This document shows, piece by piece, positions 12,001-24,640 of a stretch of DNA of 64,000 nucleotides (the first letter of the stretch is position 1; the number at the start of each line of letters is the position of its first letter). Origin of the DNA: Harmonia axyridis (lineage: Eukaryota; Arthropoda; Insecta; Coleoptera; Coccinellidae). The notes below the pieces were generated by a model. The model made no database searches. It was not told the DNA's origin and saw only the letters and a program-made list of their open reading frames with translations. Position numbers and translations under genes: made by a program. The stretch is from the NCBI RefSeq assembly GCF_914767665.1, contig NC_059508.1:25109501-25173500 (forward strand). The letters run 5' to 3'.

Positions 12001-15000
12001 CACGCGTGTCTAAGGAAACCACTTTGGTATAAGGGACTGTTCTTATTCCCTTCTTTCTGTATAATGATCAATTATCCAAGTAAGCCATTCCACATTGTTG
12101 ATTTTCTTGGACTAGGATGTCACGCAGTAAGGTCAATTGCTGCTGTAACCACAAATGCACGACTGACTTCTGTTGTTGATTTCATTCGTTTGTTATTTTC
12201 TTCAATGTTTCTCATTCTAACACTTTTCATCGTAATGCACAGGGACGAAAGCTTGACACACGTGTCTACGGAAACCACATTGGTATAAGGGACTGTTCTT
12301 ACTCCATTCTTTCTGTATAATGATCAATTATCCAATTAAGCCATTCCACATTGTTGATTTTCTTGGACTCGGATGTCACGCAGGTAGCTATAATCTCCCA
12401 CGTGGTAAGGTCAATTGCTGCTGTAATCACAAATGCACGACTGACTTCTGTTGTTGATTTGATTTGTTTGTTATTTCCTTCAATGTTTCCCATTCTTACA
12501 CTTCTCATCGTATTGCACAGGGACGAAAGCTTGACACACGTGTCTATGGAAACCACATTGGTATAAGGGACTGTTCTTATTCCCTTCTTTCTGTATAATG
12601 ATCAATTATCCAAGTAAGCCATTCCACATTGTTGATTTTCTTGGACTCGGATGACACGCAGGTAGCTATTATCTTTTACGTGGTAAGGTCAATTGCTGCT
12701 GTAACCACAAATGCACGACTGACTTCTGTTGTTGATTTCATTTGTTTGTTATTTCCTTTAATGTTTCTCATTCTAACATTTCTCATCGTATTGCACAGGG
12801 ACGAAAGCTTGACACACGTGTCTATGGAAACCACATTGGTATAAGGGACTGTTCTTATTCCCTTCTTTCTGTATAATGATCAATTATCCAAGTAAGCCAT
12901 TCCACATTGTTGATTTTCTTGGACTCGGATGACACGCAGGTAGCTATAATCTCCCACGTGGTGAGGTCAATTGCTGCTGTAACCACAAATGCACGACTGA
13001 CTTCTGTTGTTGATTTCATTTGTTTGTTATTTCCTTCTATGTTTCTCATTCTAACACTTTTCATCGTATTGCACAGGGACGAAAGCTTGACACGCGTGTC
13101 TAAGGAAACCACTTTTTTTTGTTTAATCAACAATTATCCAAGTAGGCCATTCCACATTGTTGATTTTCTTGGACTCGGATGTCACGCAGGTAGCTATAAT
13201 CTCCCACGTGGTAAGGTCAATTGCTGCTGTAACCACAAATGCACGACTGACTTCTAATGTTGATTTCATTCGTTTGTTATTTTCTTCAATGTTTCTCATT
13301 CTAACACTTTTCATCGTATTGCACAGGGACGAAAGCTTGACACACGTGTCTATGGAAACCACATTGGTATAAGGGACTGTTCTTATTCTCTTCTTTCTGT
13401 ATAATGATCAATTATCCAAGTAAGCCATTCCACATTGTTGATTTTCTTGGACTCGGATGTCACGCAGGTAGCTATAATCTCCCACGTGGTAAGGTCAATT
13501 GCTGCTGTAATCACAAATGCACGACTGACTTCTGTTGTTGATTTCATTCGTTTGTTATTTTCTTCAATGATTCTCATTCTAACACTTTTCATCGTATTGC
13601 ACAGGGACGAAAGCTTGACGCGCGTGTCTAGGGAAACCACTTTGGTATAAGGGACTGTTCTTATTCCCTTCTTTCTGTATAATGATCAATTATCCAAGTA
13701 AGCCATTCCACATTGTTGATTTTCTTGGACTCGGATGTCACGCAGGTAGCTATTATCTCCCACGTGGTAAGGTCAATTGCTGCTGTAACCACAAATGCAC
13801 GACTGACTTCTGTTGTTGATTTCATTCGTTTGTTATTTTCTTCAATGTTTCTCATTCTAACACTTTTCATCGTAATGCACAGGGACGAAAGCTTGACACA
13901 CGTGTCTACGGAAACCACATTGGTATAAGGGACTGTTCTTACTCCATTCTTTCTGTATAATGATCAATTATCCAATTAAGCCATTCCACATTGTTGATTT
14001 TCTTGGACTCGGATGTCACGCAGGTAGCTATAATCTCCCACGTGGTAAGGTCAATTGCTGCTGTAATCACAAATGCACGACTGACTTCTGTTGTTGATTT
14101 GATTTGTTTGTTATTTCCTTCAATGTTTCTCATTCTAACACTTCTCATCGTATTGCACAGGGACGAAAGCTTGACACACGTGTCTATGGAAACCACATTG
14201 GTATAAGGGACTGTTCTTATTCCCTTCTTTCTGTATAATGATCAATTATCCAAGTAGGCCATTCCACATTGTTGATTTTCTTGGACTCGGATTTCACGCA
14301 GGTAGCTATAATCTCCCACGTGGTAAGGTCAATTGCTGCTGTAACCACAAATGCACGACTGACTTCTAATGTTGATTTCATTCGTTTGTTATTTTCTTCA
14401 ATGTTTCTCATTCTAACACTTTTCATCGTATTGCACAGGGACGAAAGCTTGACATGCGTGTCTTAGGAAACCACTTTGGTATAAGGGACTGTTCTTATTC
14501 CCTTTTTTTTGTTTGATCAACAATTATCCAAGTGGGCCATTCCACATTGTTGATTTTCTTGGACTCGGATGTCACGCAGGTAGCTATCATCTCCCACGTG
14601 GTAAGGTCAATTGCTGCTGTAACCACAAATGCACGACTGACTTCTGTTGTTGATTTTATTCGTTTGTTATTTTCTTCAATGTTTCTCATTCTAACACTTT
14701 TTTCATCGTATTGCACAGGGACGAAAGCTTGACACGCGTGTCTAAGGAAACCACTTTGGTATAAGGGACTGTTCTTATTCCCTTCTTTTTGTTTAATGAA
14801 CAATTATCCGAATAAGCCATTCCACATTGTTGATTTTCTTGGACTCGGATGTCATGCAGGTAGCTAGAATCTCCCACGTGGTAATGTCAATTGCTGCTGT
14901 AACCACAAATGCACGACTGACTTCTGTTGTTGATTTCATTTGTTTGTTTTTTCCTCCTATGTTTCTCATTCTTACAGTTTTCATCGTATTGCACAGGGAC

Positions 15001-17602
15001 GAAAGCTTGACACACGTGTCTATGGAAACCACATTCGTATAAGGGACTGTTCTTACTTCATTCTTTCTGTATAATGATCAATTATCCAAGTAAGTCATTC
15101 CACATTGTTGATTTTCTTGGACTCGGATGTCACGCAGGTAGCTATAATCTCCCACGTGGTAAGGTCAATTGCTGCTGAAACCACAAATGCACGACTGACT
15201 TCTGTTGTTGATTTCATTTGTTTGTTATTTCCTTCAATGTTTCTCATTCTAACACTTTTCATCGTATTGCACAGGGACGAAAGCTTGACACACGTGTCTA
15301 AGAAAACCACTTTGGTATGAGGGACTGTTCTTATTCGCTTCTTTTTGTTCAATCAACAATTATCCAAGTAAGCCATTCCACATTGTTGATTTTCTTGGAC
15401 TCGGATGTCACGCAGGTAGCTATAAGCTCCCACGTGGTAAGGTCAATTGCTGCTGTAACCACAAATGCACGACTGACTTCTGTTGTTGATTTCATTTGTT
15501 TGTTATTTCCTTCTATGTTTCTCATTCTAACACTTTTCATCGTATTGCACAGGGACGAAAGCTTGACACACGTGTCTAAGGAAACCACTTTGGTATAAGG
15601 GACTGTTCTTATTTTTTTTTGTTTAATCAACAATTATCCAAGTTGGACATTCCACATTGTTGATTTTCTTGGACTCGGATGTCACGCAGGTAGCTATAAT
15701 CTCCCACGTGGTAAGGTCAATTGCTGCTGTAACCACAAATGCACGACTGACTTCTAATGTTGATTTCATTTGTTTGTTATTTCCTTCAATGTTTCTCATT
15801 CTAACACTTTTCATCGTATTGCACAGGGACGAAAGCTTGACATGCGTGTCTAAGGAAACCACTTTGGTATAAGCGACTGTTCTTATTCCCTTCTTTTTGT
15901 TTAATGAACAATTATCCAAGTAAGCCATTCCACATTGTTGATTTTCTTGGACTCGGATGTCACGCAGGTAGCTATAATCTCCCACGTGGTGAGGTCACTT
16001 GCTGCTGTAACCACAAATGCACGACTGACTTCTGTTGTTGATTTCATTCGTTTGTTATTTTCTTCAATGATTCTCATTCTAACACTTTTCATCGTATTGC
16101 ACAGGGACGAAAGCTTGACACGCGTGTCTAAGGAAACCACTTTGGTATAAGGGACTGTTCTTATTCCCTTCTTTCTGTATAATGATCAATTATCCAAGTA
16201 AGTCATTCCACATTGTTGATTTTCTTGGACTCGGATGACACGCAGGTAGCTATTATCTTTTACGTGGTAAGGTCAATTGCTGCTGTAACCACAAATGCAC
16301 GACTGACTTCTGTTGTTGATTTCATTTGTTTGTTATTTCCTTTAATGTTTCTCATTCTAACATTTCTCATCGTATTGCACAGGGACGAAAGCTTGACACA
16401 CGTGTCTAAGGAAACCACTTTGGTATAAGGGACTGTTCTTATTCCCTTCTTTTTGTATAATGATCAATTATCCAAGTAAGCCATTCCACATTGTTGATTT
16501 TCTTGGACTCGGATGTCACGCAGGTAGCTATAATCTCCCACGTGGTAAGGTCAATTGCTGCTGTAATCACAAATGCACGACTGACTTCTGTTGTTGATTT
16601 CATTCGTTTGTTATTTTCTTCAATGATTCTCATTCTAACACTTTTCATCGTATTGCACAGGGACGAAAGCTTGACACGCGTGTCTAAGGAAACCACTTTG
16701 GTATAAGGGACTGTTCTTATTCCCTTCTTTCTGTATAATGATCAATTATCCAAGTAAGCCATTCCACATTGTTGATTTTCTTGGACTCGGATGTCACGCA
16801 GGTAGCTATTATCTCCCACGTGGTAAGGTCATTTGCTGCTGTAACCACAAATGCACGACTGACTTCTGTTGTTGATTTCATTCGTTTGTTATTTTCTTCA
16901 ATGTTTCTCATTCTAACACTTTTCATCGTAATGCACAGGGACGAAAGCTTGACACACGTGTCTACGGAAACCACATTGGTATAAGGGACTGTTCTTACTC
17001 CATTCTTTCTGTATAATGATCAATTATCCAATTAAGCCATTCCACATTGTTGATTTTCTTGGACTCGGATGTCACGCAGGTAGCTATAATCTCCCACGTG
17101 GTAAGGTCAATTGCTGCTGTAATCACAAATGCACGACTGACTTCTGTTGTTGATTTGATTTGTTTGTTATTTCCTTCAATGTTTCCCATTCTAACACTTC
17201 TCATCGTATTGCACAGGGACGAAAGCTTGACACACGTGTCTATGGAAACCACATTGGTATAAGGGACTGTTCTTATTCCCTTCTTTCTGTATAATGATCA
17301 ATTATCCAAGTAAGCCATTCCACATTGTTGATTTTCTTGGACTCGGATGACACGCAGGTAGCTATTATCTTTTACGTGGTAAGGTCAATTGCTGCTGTAA
17401 CCACAAATGCACGACTGACTTCTGTTGTTGATTTCATTTGTTTGTTATTTCCTTTAATGTTTCTCATTCTAACATTTCTCATCGTATTGCACAGGGACGA
17501 AAGCTTGACACACGTGTCTAAGGAAACCACTCTGGTATAAGGGACTGTTCTTATTCCCTTCTTTCTGTATAATGATCAATTATCCAAGTAAGCCATTCCA
17601 CA
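9067..17602 (+). repeat. Higher-order repeat block A2 (8536 bp)
   Basis: This second long block opens with the 250-bp variant at 9067. Its first part repeats block A1 (9067-13434 against 22-4390). Monomer 14269 is a hybrid: its front has the rare CGGATTTCACG change of the 6865 type and its rear has the TTCTAATGTTGATT of the 9317 type. After it the order restarts: 14547-16768 repeats 550-2772 at an offset of about 13996. The block is thus two incomplete copies of one basic monomer order joined through a hybrid. Confidence 0.8.
11817..12094 (+). repeat. Reference 278-bp monomer with internal motifs
   Basis: A standard-length monomer is described here so that the motifs can be located in all others. 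It holds CACGTG at 11865-11870, immediately followed by a donor-like GTAAGG at 11871-11876. A branch-like TTCTAAC lies at 11959-11965 and an acceptor-like GCACAG ends at 11986. A HindIII site AAGCTT is at 11993-11998, followed by the perfect 12-bp palindrome GACACGCGTGTC at 11999-12010. A TATAATGATCA stretch at about 12060-12070 includes the palindrome TGATCA. The interval from donor-like to acceptor-like site is 116 bp, leaving 162 bp per monomer outside it. No function is shown for any motif. Confidence 0.9.
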
Positions 17603-20510
17603 TTGTTGATTTTCTTGGACTCGGATGACACGCAGGTAGCTATAATCTCCCACGTGGTAAGGTCAATTGCTGCTGTAACCACAAATGCACGACTGACTTC
17701 TGTTGTTGATTTCATTTGTTTGTTATTTCCTTCTATGTTTCTCATTCTAACACTTTTCATCGTATTGCACAGGGACGAAAGCTTGACACGCGTGTCTAAG
17801 GAAACCACTTTTTTTTGTTTAATCAACAATTATCCAAGTAGGCCATTCCACATTGTTGATTTTCTTGGACTCGGATGTCACGCAGGTAGCTATAATCTCC
17901 CACGTGGTAAGGTCAATTGCTGCTGTAACCACAAATGCACGACTGACTTCTAATGTTGATTTCATTCGTTTGTTATTTTCTTCAATGTTTCTCATTCTAA
18001 CACTTTTCATCGTATTGCACAGGGACGAAAGCTTGACATGCGTGTCTTAGGAAACCACTTTGGTATAAGGGACTGTTCTTATTCCCTTTTTTTTGTTTGA
18101 TCAACAATTATCCAAGTGGGCCATTCCACATTGTTGATTTTCTTGGACTCGGATGTCACGCAGGTAGCTATCATCTCCCACGTGGTAAGGTCAATTGCTG
18201 CTGTAAGCACAAATGCACGACTGACTTCTGTTGTTGATTTTATTCGTTTGTTATTTTCTTCAATGTTTCTCATTCTAACACTTTTTTCATCGTATTGCAC
18301 AGGGACGAAAGCTTGACACGCGTGTCTAAGGAAACCACTTTGGTATAAGGGACTGTTCTTATTCCCTTCTTTTTGTTTAATGAACAATTATCCGAATAAG
18401 CCATTCCACATTGTTGATTTTCTTGGACTCGGATGTCACGCAGGTAGCTAGAATCTCCCACGTGGTAATGTCAATTGCTGCTGTAACCACAAATGCACGA
18501 CTGACTTCTGTTGTTGATTTCATTTGTTTGTTTTTTCCTCCTATGTTTCTCATTCGTACAGTTTTCATCGTATTGCACAGGGACGAAAGCTTGACACACG
18601 TGTCTATGGAAACCACATTCGTATAAGGGACTGTTCTTACTTCATTCTTTCTGTATAATGATCAATTATCCAAGTAAGTCATTCCACATTGTTGATTTTC
18701 TTGGACTCGGATGTCACGCAGGTAGCTATAATCTCCCACGTGGTAAGGTCAATTGCTGCTGAAACCACAAATGCACGACTGACTTCTGTTGTTGATTTCA
18801 TTTGTTTGTTATTTCCTTCAATGTTTCTCATTCTAACACTTTTCATTGTATTGCACAGGGACGAAAGCTTGACACACGTGTCTAAGAAAACCACTTTGGT
18901 ATAAGGGACTGTTCTTATTCGCTTCTTTTTGTTCAATCAACAAGTAAGCCATTCCACATTGTTGATTTTCTTGGACTCGGATGTCACGCAGGTAGCTATA
19001 AGCTCCCACGTGGTAAGGTCAATTGCTGCTGTAACCACAAATGCACGACTGACTTCTGTTGTTGATTTCATTTGTTTGTTATTTCCTTCTATGTTTCTCA
19101 TTCTAACACTTTTCATCGTATTGCACAGGGACGAAAGCTTGACACACGTGTCTAAGGAAACCACTTTGGTATAAGGGACTGTTCTTTTTTTTTTTTTGTT
19201 TAATCAACAATTATCCAAGTAGGCCATTCCACATTGTTGATTTTCTTGGACTCGGATGTCACGCAGGTAGCTATAATCTCCCACGTGGTAAGGTCAATTG
19301 CTGCTGTAACCACAAATGCACGACTGACTTCTAATGTTGATTTCATTTGTTTGTTATTTCCTTCAATGTTTCTCATTCTAACACTTTTCATCGTATTGCA
19401 CAGGGACGAAAGCTTGACACGCGTGTCTAAGGAAACCACTTTGGTATAAGGGACTGTTCTTATTCCCTTCTTTTTGTTTAATGAACAATTATCCAAGTAA
19501 GCCATTCCACATTGTTGATTTTCTTGGACTCGGATGTCACGCAGGTAGCTATAATCTCCCACGTGGTGAGGTCAATTGCTGCTGTAACCACAAATGCACG
19601 ACTGACTTCTGTTGTTGATTTCATTCGTTTGTTATTTTCTTCAATGATTCTCATTCTAACACTTTTCATCGTATTGCACAGGGACGAAAGCTTGACACGC
19701 GTGTCTAAGGAAACCACTTTGGTATAAGGGACTGTTCTTATTCCCTTCTTTCTGTATAATGATCAATTATCCAAGTAAGTCATTCCACATTGTTGATTTT
19801 CTTGGACTCGGATGACACGCAGGTAGCTATTATCTTTTACGTGGTAAGGTCAATTGCTGCTGTAACCACAAATGCACGACTGACTTCTGTTGTTGATTTC
19901 ATTTGTTTGTTATTTCCTTTAATGTTTCTCATTCTAACATTTCTCATCGTATTGCACAGGGACGAAAGCTTGACACACGTGTCTAAGGAAACCACTTTGG
20001 TATAAGGGACTGTTCTTATTCCCATCTTTTTGTATAATGATCAATTATCCAAGTAAGCCATTCCACATTGTTGATTTTCTTGGACTCGGATGTCACGCAG
20101 GTAGCTATAATCTCCCACGTGGTAAGGTCAATTGCTGCTGTAATCACAAATGCACGACTGACTTCTGTTGTTGATTTCATTCGTTTGTTATTTTCTTCAC
20201 TGATTCTCATTCTAACACTTTTCATCGTATTGCACAGGGACGAAAGCTTGACACGCGTGTCTAAGGAAACCACTTTGGTATAAGGGACTGTTCTTATTCC
20301 CTTCTTTCTGTATAATGATCAATTATCCAAGTAAGCCATTCCACATTGTTGATTTTCTTGGACTCGGATGACACGCAGGTAGCTATTATCTTTTACGTGG
20401 TAAGGTCAATTGCTGCTGTAACCACAAATGCACGACTGACTTCTGTTGTTGATTTCATTTGTTTGTTATTTCCTTTAATGTTTCTCATTCTAACATTTCT
20501 CATCGTATTG
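17603..20510 (+). repeat. Higher-order repeat block A3, cut short
   Basis: Monomers 17603, 17853, 18131, 18411, 18689, 18959, 19234, 19512, 19790 and 20068 follow the order of 22-2772 at an offset of 17581, shortened by 8 bp at one point between 18689 and 18959 and compensated by longer T runs later. The block then breaks at a truncated monomer (20346-about 20510) fused to a divergent one. Its array B copy is 51409-54872. Confidence 0.8.
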
Positions 20511-20777
20511 CATCGTATTAAGCCATTCCACATTTTTGATTTCCTCCCACGTGGTAAGGTCAATGCTGCTGTAACCAAAACTGGACGGTTGACTTCTGTT
20601 GTTGATTTCATTCGTTTGTTATTTCCTTCAATGTTTCTTACTCTAACACTTTCTGTCGTATTGCTGAGGGATGAAAGCTTGACACACGTGTCTAAGGAAA
20701 CCACTTTGGTATAAAGGACTGTTCTTATTTCCTTTTTTTTTGTTTAATCAACAATTATCCGAGTAGGCCATTCCACA
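20511..20777 (+). repeat. Divergent, internally deleted monomer at a fusion point
   Basis: The preceding monomer stops after about 165 bp at a duplicated CATCGTATT. It is followed by a copy reading CACATTTTTGATTTCCTCCC, which lacks roughly 33 bp of the TTGGACTCGGATG segment. The copy carries many private changes (AAACTGGACGG, TTCTTACTCTAAC, GCTGAGGGATGAAAG). It is the most divergent monomer in the array and marks the switch to the distal subfamily block. The same fusion is present at 54873-55139. Confidence 0.85.
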
Positions 20778-23700
20778 TTGTTGATTTTCTTGGACTCGGA
20801 TGTCTCGCAGGTAGCTATAATCTCCCACGTGGTAAGGTCAATGGCCGCTGTAACCACAAATGCACGACTGACTTCTGTTGTTGATTTCATTTGTTTGTTA
20901 TTTCCTTCTATGTTTCTCATTCTAACACTTTTCATCGTATTGCACAAGGACGAAAGCTTGACACGCGTGTCTAAGGAAACCACTTTGGTATAAGAGACTG
21001 TTCTTATTCCCTTCTTTTTGTGTAATGAACAATTATCCAAGTAAGCCATTCCACATTGTTGATTTTCTTGGACTCGGATGTCACGCAGGTAGCTATAATA
21101 TCCCACGTGGTAAGGTCAATTGCTGCTGAAACCACAAATGCACTACTGACTTCGGTTGTTGATTTCATTTGTTTGTTATTTCATTCTATGATTCTCATTC
21201 TAACACTTTTCATCGTATTGCACAGGGACGAAAGCTTGACACACGTGCCTAAGGAAACCACTTTGGTATGAGGGAATGTTCTTATTTCCTTTCTTTTTGT
21301 TTAATGAACAATTATCCAAGTAAGCCATTCCACATTGTTGATTTTCTTGGACTCGGATGACACGCGGGTAGCTATAATCTCCCACGTGGTAAGGTCAATT
21401 GCTGCTGTAACCACAATTGGACGGCTGACTTCTGTTGTTGATTTCATTTGTTTGTTATTCCCTTCAATGTTCCTCATTCTAACACTTCTCATCGTATTGC
21501 ACAGGGACGAAAGCTTGACACACGTGTCTAAGGAAACCACTTTGGTATAAGGGACTGTTCTTACTTCATTCTTTCTGTATAATGATCAATTATCCAAGTA
21601 AGTCATTCCACATTGTTGATTTTCGTGGACTCGGATGTCACGCAGGTATCTATAATCTCCCACGTGGTAAGGTCAATTGCTGCTGTAATCACAAATGCAC
21701 GACTGACTTCTGTTGTTGATTTGATTTGTTTGTTATTTCCTTCAATGTTTCTCATTCTAACACTTCTCATCGTATTGCACAGGGACGAAAGCTTGACACA
21801 CGTGTCTAAGGAAACCACATTGGTATAAGGGACTGTTCTTATTCCCTTCTTTCTGTATGATGATCAATTATCCAAGTAAGCCATTCCACATTATTGATTT
21901 TCTTGGACTCGGATGACACGCAGGTAGCTATAATCCTTAACGTGGTAAGGTCAATTGCTGCTGTAACCACAAATGCACGACTGACTTCTGTTGTTGATTT
22001 CATTTGTTTGTTATTTCCTTCAATGTTTCTCATTCTAACACTTTTCATCGTATTGCACAGGGACGAAAGCTTGACACACGTGTCTAAGTAAACCACTTTG
22101 GTATAAGGGACTGTTCTTATTCCCTTCTTTTTGTTTAATGAACAATTATCCAAGTAAGCCATTCCACATTGTTGATTTTCTTGGACTCGGATGACACGCA
22201 GGTAGCTATAATCTTTTACGTGGTAAGGTCAATTGCTGCTGTAACCACAAATGCACGACTGACTTCTGTTTTTGATTTCATTCGTTTGTTATTTTCTTCA
22301 ATGTTTCTCATTCTAACACTTTCCATCGTATTGCACAGGGACGAAAGCTTGACACGCGTGTCTAAGGAAACCACTTTGGTATAAGGGACTGTTCTTATTC
22401 CCTTCTTTTTGTTTAATGAACAATTATCCAAGCCATTCCACATTGTTGATTTTCTTGGACTCGGATGTCACGCAGGTAGCTATAATCTCCCACGTGGTGA
22501 GGTCAATTGCTGCTGTAACCACAAATGCACGACTGACTTCTGTTGTTGATTTCATTCGTTTGTTATTTTCTTCAATGTTTCTCATTCTAACACTTTTCAT
22601 CGTATTGCACAGGGACGAAAGCTTGACACACGTGTCTAAGGAAACCACTTTGGTATAAGGGACTGTTCTTATTCCCTTCTTTTTGTTCAATCAACAATTA
22701 TCCAAGTAAGCCATTCCACATTGTTGATTTTCTTGGACTCGGATGTCACGCCGGTAGCTATAATCTCCCACGTGGTAAGGTCAATTGCTGCTGTAACCAC
22801 AAATGCACGACTGACTTCTGTTGTTGATTTCATTTGTTTGTTATTTCCTTCAATGTTTCTCATTCTAACACTTTTCATCGTATTGCACAGGGACGAAAGC
22901 TTGACACGCGTGTCTAAGGAAACCACTTTGGTATAAGGGACTGTTCTTATTTCCTTCTTTTTGTTTAATGAACAATTATCCAAGTAAGCCGTTCCACACT
23001 GTTGATTATCTTGGGCTCGGATGTCACGCAGGTAGCTGTAATCTCCCACGTGGTAAGGTCAATTGCTGCTGTAACCACGAATGCACGACTGACTTCTGTT
23101 GTTGATTTCATTCGTTTGTTATTTTCTTCAATGATTCTCATTCCAGCACTTTTCATCGTATTGCACAGGGACGAAAGCTTGACACGCGTGTCTAAGGAAA
23201 CCACTTTGGTATAAGGGACTGTTCTTATTCCCTTCTTTTTGTTTAATGAACAATTATCCAAGTAAGCCGTTCCACATTGTTGATTTTCTTGGGCTCGGAT
23301 GTCACGCAGGTAGCTGTAATCTCCCACGTGGTAAGGTCAATTGCTGCTGTAACCACGAATGCACGACTGACTTCTGTTGTTGATTTCATTCGTTTGTTAT
23401 TTTCTTCAATGTTTCTCATTCTAACACTTTTCATCGTATTGCACAGTGACGAAAGCTTGACACACGTGTCTAAGGAAACCACTTTGGTATGAGGGACTGC
23501 TCTTCTTCCCTTTTTTCTTTTTGATGAACAATTATCCAAGTAAGCCATTCCACATTGTTGATTTTCTTGGACTAGGATGTCACGCAGCTATCTATAATCT
23601 CCCACGTGGAAAGGTCAATTGCTGCTGTAACCACAAATGCACGACTGACTTCTGTTGTTGATTTCATTTGTTTGTTATTTCCTTCTATGTTTCTCATTCT

Positions 23701-24640
23701 AACACTTTTCATCGTATTGCACAGGGACGAAAGCTTGACACACATGTCTGAGAAAACCACTTTGGTATGAGGGACTGTTCTTATTCCCTTTTTTTTGTTT
23801 AATCAACAATTATCCAAGTGAGCCATTCCACATTGTTGATTTTCTTGAACTCGGATGACACGCAGGTAGCTATAATCTCCCACGTGGTAAGGTCAATTGC
23901 TACTGTAACCACAAATGCACGACTGACTTCTGTTGTTGATTTCATTTGTTTGTTATTTCCTTCTATGTTTCTCATTCTAACACTTTTCATCGTATTGCAC
24001 AGGGACGAAAGCTTGACACGCGTGTCTAAGGAAACCACTTTTTTTTGTTTAATCAACAATTATCCAAGTAGGCCATTCCACATTGTTGATTTTCTTGGAC
24101 TCGGATGTCACGCAGGTAGCTATAATCTCCCACGTGGTAAGGTCAATTGCTGCTGTAACCACAAATGCACGACTGACTTCTAATGTTGATTTCATTCGTT
24201 TGTTATTTTCTTCAATGTTTCTCATTCTAACTCTTTTCATCGTATTGCACAGGGACGAAAGCTTGACATGCGTGTCTTAGGAAACCACTTTGGTATAAGG
24301 GACTGTTCTTATTCCCTTTTTTTTGTTTGATCAACAATTATCCAAGTGGGCCATTCCACATTGTTGATTTTCTTGGACTCGGATATCACGCAGGTAGCTA
24401 TCATCTCCCACGTGGTAAGGTCAATTGCTGCTGTAACCACAAATGCACGACTGACTTCTGTTGTTGATTTCATTCGTTTGTTATTTTCTTCAATGTTTCT
24501 CATTCTAACACTTTTTTCATCGTATTGCACAGGGACGAAAGCTTGACACGCGTGTCTAAGGAAACCACTTTGGTATAAGGGACTGTTCTTATTCCCTTCT
24601 TTTTGTTTAATGAACAATTATCCGAATAAGCCATTCCACA

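Noticed and set aside
12060..12070. TATAATGATCA in each monomer as a functional promoter
   Set aside because: The surroundings are AT-rich, the motif varies between monomers (TTTAATGAACA, TATGATGATCA), and no start-site element follows at a fixed distance.
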